Of a stretch of 10,933 bases of DNA, positions 6,460 through 10,933 are shown piece after piece; position 1 is the first letter of the stretch, and every line of letters starts with the position of its first letter. The DNA is from Actinomycetes bacterium. Its GTDB lineage: Bacteria > Actinomycetota > Actinomycetes > Actinomycetales > Dermabacteraceae. Under the pieces are notes generated by a model. The model saw only the letters and a list, made by a program, of their open reading frames with translations, was not told the DNA's origin and searched no databases. The translations under genes and the position numbers were made by a program. The stretch covers positions 1 to 10,933 of the forward strand of contig JAEWEZ010000006.1 of the NCBI GenBank assembly GCA_023389045.1, given 5' to 3'.

Positions 6460-6505
6460 GAACGGGGCCGCGCCCGGGAGTGATCTCCCCGGCGCGGCCC
6501 CGTTC
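6460..6505. terminator. large hairpin between convergent genes, probably a bidirectional terminator
   Basis: The arms 6460-6480 and 6485-6505 pair over 21 positions with one C-C mismatch around the 4-base loop TGAT. The hairpin starts 35 bases past the aspS stop on the minus strand and about 95 bases past the DUF3043 stop on the plus strand. Neither side has a T-run, but the stem is long and GC-rich and can work for both genes. The rest of 6367-6539 shows no gene. Confidence 0.75.
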
Positions 6506-6539
6506 CCTATGGGGTCGTCCCGATTTCTTCTCGGGCGAC

Positions 6540-8357
6540 TTACTTCTCAGTCGACTTCTCAGCGGGCTTGTCCCCCGCCTTCTCAGCGGCCTTGTCGGCG
6601 GGAGCCTTGGGCTTCGCATCCACCCCGGCTTCCTTACGCTGCTGCGCGGTGATCGGGGCGGGCGCCGCGGTCAGCGGATCGAAACCGCCGCCGGTCTTCG
6701 GGAAGGCGATGACCTCGCGGATCGAATCGGTCTTGGCCAGCAGCGCCGCGATGCGGTCCCAGCCGAAGGCGATACCGCCGTGCGGCGGGGCGCCGAAAGC
6801 GAAGGCGTCCAGCAGGAAGCCGAACTTTTCGCGTGCCTGCTCGGTGGAGATACCCATCACCTCGAAGACGCGCTCCTGCACGTCCTGACGGTGGATACGG
6901 ATCGAGCCACCACCGATTTCGTGGCCATTGCAGACGATGTCGTAGGCGTAGGCCAGGGCCGACCCCGGATCCTGATCGAAGGTGTCCTCGAACTCCGGCT
7001 TCGGGGAGGTGAAGGCGTGGTGCACGGCAGTCCAGGCACCGGAGCCCACGGCCACATCGCCGGCGGCGATGGCATCACCGACCGGCTCGAACAGCGGCGC
7101 GTCCACCACCCAGACGAAGGCGAATGCATCGTGGTCGATAAGGCCGAGGCGCTCAGCGATTTCCGAACGCGCCGCGCCGAGCAGAGCGCGGGAGGACTTC
7201 GCTTCACCGGCCGCGAAGAACACGCAGTCGCCGGGCTTGGCGCCCACCTTCTCGGCGAGGCCAGCCTTCTCCTCCTCGGAGAGGTTCTTGGCCACGGGGC
7301 CACCGAGGGTGCCGTCTTCCTGCACGAGCACGTAGGCAAGGCCCTTCGCGCCACGCTGCTTGGCCCATTCCTGCCAGGCATCGAGGGTGCGGCGCGGCTG
7401 CGAAGCGCCACCGGCCATGACCACGGCGCCCACGTAGGGAGCCTGGAACACGCGGAACGGCGTATTCGCGAAGTACTCGGTCATCTCGGTCAGTTCGAGA
7501 TCGAAGCGCAGATCGGGCTTATCCGAGCCGTAGCGGCGCATCGACTCCGCGTAGGTCAGGCGCGGGAAGGGGGTGGTGATCTCATGGCCGGCGGCCGCCC
7601 ACACGCGGGTGAGCAGACGCTCGGTCAGGGCGATCACGTCTTCCTGATCCACGAAGCTCATTTCCACGTCGAGCTGGGTGAACTCGGGCTGACGATCCGC
7701 GCGGAAGTCCTCATCGCGGTAGCAACGGGCAAGCTGGAAGTACTTCTCCATACCGGCAACCATCAGCAGCTGCTTGAACAGCTGCGGGGACTGCGGCAGG
7801 GCATACCAAGAACCGGGGGCCAGACGCGCCGGCACCAAGAAGTCGCGGGCGCCTTCCGGGGTGGAGCGGGTCAGGGTCGGGGTTTCCACCTCGACGAAAC
7901 CCTCATCCAGCAGAAGGTCACGCGCGGCACGGTTCAGCTCGGAGCGCAGACGCAGCGCTGCGGCCGGTCCCTGCCGACGCAGATCCAGGTAGCGGTAGCG
8001 CAGACGCGCCTCCTCGCCCACCTCGGTGTGCTCATCCAGCTGGAAGGGCAGCGCAGCCGAAGAGTTCAGCACCTCGACCTCGGTGGCGGTCACCTCGATG
8101 GTGCCGGTGGCCAGCGCCGGGTTCTCATTGCCCTCGGGGCGACGATCCACGGTGCCGGTCACCTTCAGCACGTACTCATGACGCAGGTGCATCGCCTCGT
8201 CTTCACGCACAACCACCTGGGCGACGCCGCTGGCATCACGCAGATCCAGGAAGGTCACGCCGCCGTGATCTCGGCGGCGGCCAATCCAGCCGGCCAGGGT
8301 GACGGTGGAACCGATGTGCTCCTCGCGGAGCTCACCGGCGCGGTGGGTGCGCATCAT
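6540..8357 (-). CDS. aspS: aspartate-tRNA ligase, probably non-discriminating (AspRS)
   Basis: This class II aminoacyl-tRNA synthetase charges tRNA(Asp), and probably also tRNA(Asn), with aspartate in the cytoplasm. It has 605 residues. The N-terminal anticodon-binding OB fold is at about 1-105, followed by the class II core. Motif 1 lies near 154-170 (FVEVETPTLTRSTPEG). Motif 2 is at 207-230, with the ATP-binding Arg214 in RCYRDEDFRADRQPEFTQLD. Motif 3 is at 528-540 (GIAFGWDRIAALL, Arg535). The bacterial insertion domain lies between motifs 2 and 3. In the OB fold, RRRDHGG places His31 where non-discriminating enzymes have histidine and the E. coli enzyme has leucine, and PEG (74-76) supplies a glycine near the second known site. 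The C-terminus carries a Lys/Ala/Glu/Pro-rich tail from about residue 580. ATG at 8357 is preferred over the adjacent ATG at 8354, because AGAAGGA ends 9 bases before it. It is transcribed alone. Confidence 0.97.
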   Translation of the reverse strand: MMRTHRAGELREEHIGSTVTLAGWIGRRRDHGGVTFLDLRDASGVAQVVVREDEAMHLRHEYVLKVTGTVDRRPEGNENPALATGTIEVTATEVEVLNSSAALPFQLDEHTEVGEEARLRYRYLDLRRQGPAAALRLRSELNRAARDLLLDEGFVEVETPTLTRSTPEGARDFLVPARLAPGSWYALPQSPQLFKQLLMVAGMEKYFQLARCYRDEDFRADRQPEFTQLDVEMSFVDQEDVIALTERLLTRVWAAAGHEITTPFPRLTYAESMRRYGSDKPDLRFDLELTEMTEYFANTPFRVFQAPYVGAVVMAGGASQPRRTLDAWQEWAKQRGAKGLAYVLVQEDGTLGGPVAKNLSEEEKAGLAEKVGAKPGDCVFFAAGEAKSSRALLGAARSEIAERLGLIDHDAFAFVWVVDAPLFEPVGDAIAAGDVAVGSGAWTAVHHAFTSPKPEFEDTFDQDPGSALAYAYDIVCNGHEIGGGSIRIHRQDVQERVFEVMGISTEQAREKFGFLLDAFAFGAPPHGGIAFGWDRIAALLAKTDSIREVIAFPKTGGGFDPLTAAPAPITAQQRKEAGVDAKPKAPADKAAEKAGDKPAEKSTEK

Positions 8358-8556
8358 GACGTTTCGTCCTTCTCATGCGTGTCTAGATGTGACGGGGTCA
8401 AACAGCCCTGAACGCCTCCCCTACTTAGGATCCACGCCGTCGGCCCGTCGGGCCCACGCTTCTCTCGTACCGGGGTGCGTACGGGGCTCGCCCAGCCTAG
8501 CGCGGCCGTGAGCGATCTCGCCTACCGGCCCTCTGGGATGTGGGCACTCTCGCGCC

Positions 8557-8562
8557 TAGACT
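8557..8562 (+). promoter_or_regulatory. candidate -10 box (TAGACT) of the DEAD-box helicase gene
   Basis: TAGACT fits the TANNNT form. No good -35 hexamer is visible 16-18 bases upstream. Transcription would start near 8569, leaving a leader of about 104 nt before the ATG. Confidence 0.35.
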
Positions 8563-8568
8563 CGAAGA

Positions 8569-8672
8569 CTGTCCCGACCTGCACCAGCGCAGGTCCTGTT
8601 CGGCCCGCCTCGCGTGCCCTGCACGCCCCGCGCGCCCCGCGGGGGGATCGACCCCACCGCTGAAGGACCCCC
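8569..8672 (+). promoter_or_regulatory. putative 5' leader of the helicase mRNA with hairpins
   Basis: A perfect 7-bp stem GACCTGC/GCAGGTC with a 6-base loop lies at 8576-8595. A second short stem (GGGG at 8643-8646 with CCCC at 8652-8655) and the palindrome CCCCGCGGGG (8635-8644) compete for the same G-run just before the Shine-Dalgarno AAGGA (8663-8667, 5 bases from the ATG). Enterobacterial csdA has a long regulated leader, and a similar role here is only a guess. Confidence 0.35.
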
Positions 8673-10883
8673 ATGACTTCCACTGCCCCTGACACCGCCA
8701 TGCCTGAAGAGCGTCCGGCCGACGACCTCCAGACCGCAGATACCCAGGCTGCTGACGCCCCAGCTCTCGACACCCCAAGCACTGAAATCCCGCACAGCGA
8801 GGCCCCGAGCAGCGAGGCCCCGTCGGCCCCTACCGCTCCCGGCCCGCGCTTCGAGGACCTCAACCTGCCCGATCCGCTGCGCCGCGCCGTGGCGGACCTT
8901 GGCTTCACCACCCCCTCCGCCATCCAGCAGCAGGCGATTCCCCCGCTGCTGGAGGGACGCGATGTGATCGGCGTGGCCCAGACCGGCACCGGGAAGACCG
9001 CTGCCTTCGGTCTGCCGCTGCTGGCCACGATTGATCCTGCCGAGCGCTCCGTGCAGGCGCTTGTGCTGGCCCCGACCCGCGAACTGGCGATGCAGGTGGC
9101 CGAGGCCATCGACTCCTTTACCGCGCACCTCGAGGGCGTGGAAACCGTGGCCGTCTACGGCGGTTCGCCCTACGGCCCGCAGGAGCGGGCCCTCTCGCGC
9201 GGCGCGCAGGTTGTCGTCGGCACCCCCGGTCGCGTCATGGACCATATGCGCCGCGGGAATCTGCGCCTGGACGGGGTGCGGTACGCGGTCCTGGATGAGG
9301 CCGACGAGATGCTCCGCATGGGTTTTGCTGAGGACGTCGAAGAGATCCTCTCCCACTCCCCCGCCGGGCGTCAGGTGGCACTGTTTTCTGCCACGATGCC
9401 GCCGGCCATCCGCAAGGTGGCCGAGGATCATATGACCTCCCCGGTCGAGGTCAGTGTTACCCCGCAGTCCTCGACCGTGGCCAATATCGACCAGTCCTAT
9501 GCGGTGGTTCCCTTCAAGCACCGCACCGGTGCGCTTGCCCGCGTGCTCGCCGTCTGCGATGCGGAGGCCGCGATTGTTTTCGTGCGCACCCGTATGGCCG
9601 CCGAAGAGGTGGGCGCCGCCCTCGTGGCTCGCGGCGTGGTCGCAGCAACCATCAGTGGTGACGTTCCGCAGAAGGAACGTGAGCGCATCGTGGCGCGCCT
9701 GCGCGATGGCAGCTTGAAAGTGCTGGTTGCCACCGATGTGGCCGCCCGCGGCCTGGATGTGGACAAGATCGGTCTGGTCGTCAATTTCGATGTGCCGCGT
9801 GAAGCGGAAGCGTATGTGCACCGTATCGGTCGCACCGGCCGCGCTGGACGCAGCGGTGAGGCGATCACCTTCATCGGCCCCCATGAGCGCCGTGCGCTGC
9901 GCAGCATTGAACGCGCCACCAAGCAGACCCTGCGCGAAGCGATCATCCCCTCCCCCAAGGATGTGTCCGCCCACCGGATGCGCTCTCGCCTGGAAGCGGT
10001 GGCACAGCGCCAGGAACGCGGCCGCCTGGGGCTCTACCGCGAGCTCGTGACCGAGCACATTAAGGCCCACGGGATTGACCCGCTGGAGCTGGCGGCCGTG
10101 CTCGGCGCGATGCTGGTGGGCGATGAGGGGCCGGACCCGCAGGGTGAGCAGGAAGAAGAGTTCATGTCGGCGACGCTGCGGGGCAGCGACCGTGAAGGCG
10201 GTCGCCGTGAGCGGGAAGAGCGCGGGGTTCCGCGCCCCGAAAAGGGCTACACCCAGTACCGCATCGGTGTCGGGCATAGCCACCGCGCCAAGCCCCCGGC
10301 CATCGTCGGCGCCATCACCGGTGAAGGCGGCGTGGACGGGCGCGATATCGGCAAGATCCAGATCTTCGGTGCCTTCTCCCTGGTCCAGATTAAGGGCTCT
10401 CTGAGTGAGGAGCAGCTGGCCGGGATTGGGCGTGCACGCGTGGGCGGCCGAGCCCTGCGGATCAGTGAGGATCGCGGTCCGCGTCGAGGGAAGGCGCCGA
10501 CGGGGCACCGCCACGATGACGCCGAACCGCACCGATCCCGTCGCGAGGACAGGGAGGAGCGCGGCGAGTCCCGCGACAAGTGGGGGCATCGCGAGAAGAA
10601 GCGCCAGTTTGAGGGCCGCGAGAAGCACGGCGGCTGGGAGAAGCGCGAGAAGCGCGACCGCTGGAACAAGCGCGATGAGCGTGAGAACCGCGGTGGACGT
10701 GACCGCGCTGAGGGCCATCGCTTTGAAGGCCGTGGTGGTTTCGGCTCGCGTCATGGCGAGGGCCGCGGGCGTGTCGAGAAGCGCGAGGGCTCCGAGCGGT
10801 TCGGTTCTCGGCCGCGCGGTGACCGTTTCGATGCGAAGCGGAAGGCTGCGCGCCGTCGGAACACCCATCGTTTCGGGAACTGA
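8673..10883 (+). CDS. deaD: DEAD-box ATP-dependent RNA helicase, CsdA/DeaD type
   Basis: This 736-residue RNA helicase unwinds RNA with ATP in the cytoplasm. Relatives act in ribosome assembly, mRNA decay and cold adaptation. The core carries every motif: Phe60 and the Q motif (60-88), motif I AQTGTGKT (102-109), Ia PTREL (134-138), Ib TPGR (184-187), II DEAD (208-211), III SAT (239-241), IV IVFVRTR (301-307), V ATDVAARGLDV (353-363) and VI HRIGRTGRAGRSG (383-395). A helical region (420-482) and an acidic linker (483-497) follow. A DbpA/CsdA-type RNA-binding domain covers about 522-600 (PPAIVGAITGEGGVDG, VGGRALRISED). Residues 600-736 form a Lys/Arg/Glu/Gly-rich tail. Residues 1-58 form a low-complexity tail with eleven Asp/Glu and one Arg, including a repeated SEAPS. 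The ATG at 8673 has AAGGA 5 bases upstream. It is transcribed alone, divergent from aspS. It could equally be called csdA or cshA. Confidence 0.95.
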   Translation: MTSTAPDTAMPEERPADDLQTADTQAADAPALDTPSTEIPHSEAPSSEAPSAPTAPGPRFEDLNLPDPLRRAVADLGFTTPSAIQQQAIPPLLEGRDVIGVAQTGTGKTAAFGLPLLATIDPAERSVQALVLAPTRELAMQVAEAIDSFTAHLEGVETVAVYGGSPYGPQERALSRGAQVVVGTPGRVMDHMRRGNLRLDGVRYAVLDEADEMLRMGFAEDVEEILSHSPAGRQVALFSATMPPAIRKVAEDHMTSPVEVSVTPQSSTVANIDQSYAVVPFKHRTGALARVLAVCDAEAAIVFVRTRMAAEEVGAALVARGVVAATISGDVPQKERERIVARLRDGSLKVLVATDVAARGLDVDKIGLVVNFDVPREAEAYVHRIGRTGRAGRSGEAITFIGPHERRALRSIERATKQTLREAIIPSPKDVSAHRMRSRLEAVAQRQERGRLGLYRELVTEHIKAHGIDPLELAAVLGAMLVGDEGPDPQGEQEEEFMSATLRGSDREGGRREREERGVPRPEKGYTQYRIGVGHSHRAKPPAIVGAITGEGGVDGRDIGKIQIFGAFSLVQIKGSLSEEQLAGIGRARVGGRALRISEDRGPRRGKAPTGHRHDDAEPHRSRREDREERGESRDKWGHREKKRQFEGREKHGGWEKREKRDRWNKRDERENRGGRDRAEGHRFEGRGGFGSRHGEGRGRVEKREGSERFGSRPRGDRFDAKRKAARRRNTHRFGN
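8795..8822 (+). repeat. short in-frame tandem repeat in the helicase N-terminal tail
   Basis: The 12-base unit AGCGAGGCCCCG occurs at 8796-8807 and 8811-8822 with a period of 15 bases, encoding two SEAPS-like pentapeptides at about residues 42-51. It is a likely site of length variation between strains. Confidence 0.6.
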
Positions 10884-10933
10884 CGTCGCTCCCTGACGAG
10901 CGCACCCCACCCCGACTGACCACGCCCGTGACG
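10884..10933. other. right-edge sequence after the helicase gene
   Basis: These 50 bases follow the TGA stop at 10881-10883. I see no gene and no convincing terminator before the window ends. Confidence 0.4.

Larger units (their letters stand above)
8358..8672. other. divergent promoter region between aspS and the helicase gene
   Basis: These 315 bases hold no gene I can support. On the minus side are the aspS ribosome-binding site and a TTGACC hexamer (8394-8399) that lacks a -10 at proper distance. On the plus side are a TAGACT -10 candidate at 8557-8562 and then the helicase leader. A short stem GGCCC-GTC-GGGCC sits at 8442-8454. Nothing resembles a tRNA or a T-box leader for aspS. Confidence 0.5.

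Noticed and set aside
6480..8411. A 643-codon open frame on the plus strand opposite aspS
   Set aside because: It is the antisense shadow of aspS, Gly/His/Glu-rich with no motif, and it runs through the terminator hairpin.
8358..8672. Possible T-box or other riboswitch upstream of aspS
   Set aside because: The aspS ribosome-binding site is close to the start codon, and I find no T-box sequence or specifier-loop structure in the region.
10600..10760. Possible frameshift or foreign insertion in the repetitive, charged end of the helicase gene
   Set aside because: The frame is open and its composition (Lys/Arg/Glu/Gly) fits the usual tails of this helicase family, so it is a low-complexity tail rather than an error.
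8556..10910. A 784-codon open frame on the minus strand opposite the helicase gene
   Set aside because: It mirrors the helicase codons in the opposite strand, as is usual at high GC. Its translation is low-complexity His/Gly/Ala-rich with no recognisable domain, and the plus-strand gene has all DEAD-box motifs.

Overview
The window is a high-GC stretch of ordinary chromosome from an actinobacterium, most likely of the Micrococcales. The evidence is the actinobacteria-only cytochrome oxidase subunit CtaF, a DUF3043 protein, the gene order ctaC-ctaD-ctaF beside an HesB/IscA-type gene, frequent GTG/TTG starts, and two likely leaderless genes. The family (possibly Dermabacteraceae-like) is a guess. 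There are no mobile elements, CRISPR arrays, tRNA or rRNA genes, phage genes or defence genes.

Layout. Positions 40-3070 (minus strand) hold the aa3 oxidase operon ctaC-ctaD-ctaF: subunit II with its CuA site, subunit I with hemes a/a3, CuB and both proton channels, and small subunit IV. The cistrons are packed tightly (4-base overlap, then 5 bases). Upstream, 3071-3414 carries a likely -10 box and several short inverted repeats, suggesting a leader of about 180 nt. Positions 3470-3829 (minus) encode an ErpA/IscA Fe-S carrier, ended by a perfect 19-bp hairpin. Positions 3952-5639 (minus) are a two-gene unit, an M20 dipeptidase followed with a GTGA overlap by a small three-helix membrane protein. 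Divergent from it, 5743-6366 (plus) encodes a DUF3043 membrane protein. That gene converges with aspS (6540-8357, minus), with a large hairpin between them. Positions 8358-8672 form a divergent promoter region, and 8673-10883 (plus) encode a CsdA/DeaD-type DEAD-box RNA helicase with an acidic N-terminal tail, a DbpA-like RNA-binding domain and a highly charged basic C-terminal tail.

How the genes work together. The oxidase genes make the terminal oxidase of aerobic respiration. Related actinobacteria keep qcr/ctaE genes nearby, so these may lie to the left of position 1. ErpA could supply Fe-S clusters, including to the Rieske protein of the bc1 partner complex (inference). AspRS and the helicase serve translation and RNA metabolism. 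AspRS carries the His31 signature of non-discriminating enzymes, which predicts that Asn-tRNA(Asn) is made through GatCAB.

I found no new biological system. The points most worth checking are the AspRS specificity signature, the two back-to-back leaderless promoters at 5640-5742, the structured ctaC leader, the unknown membrane protein coupled to the dipeptidase, and the oppositely charged tails of the helicase.
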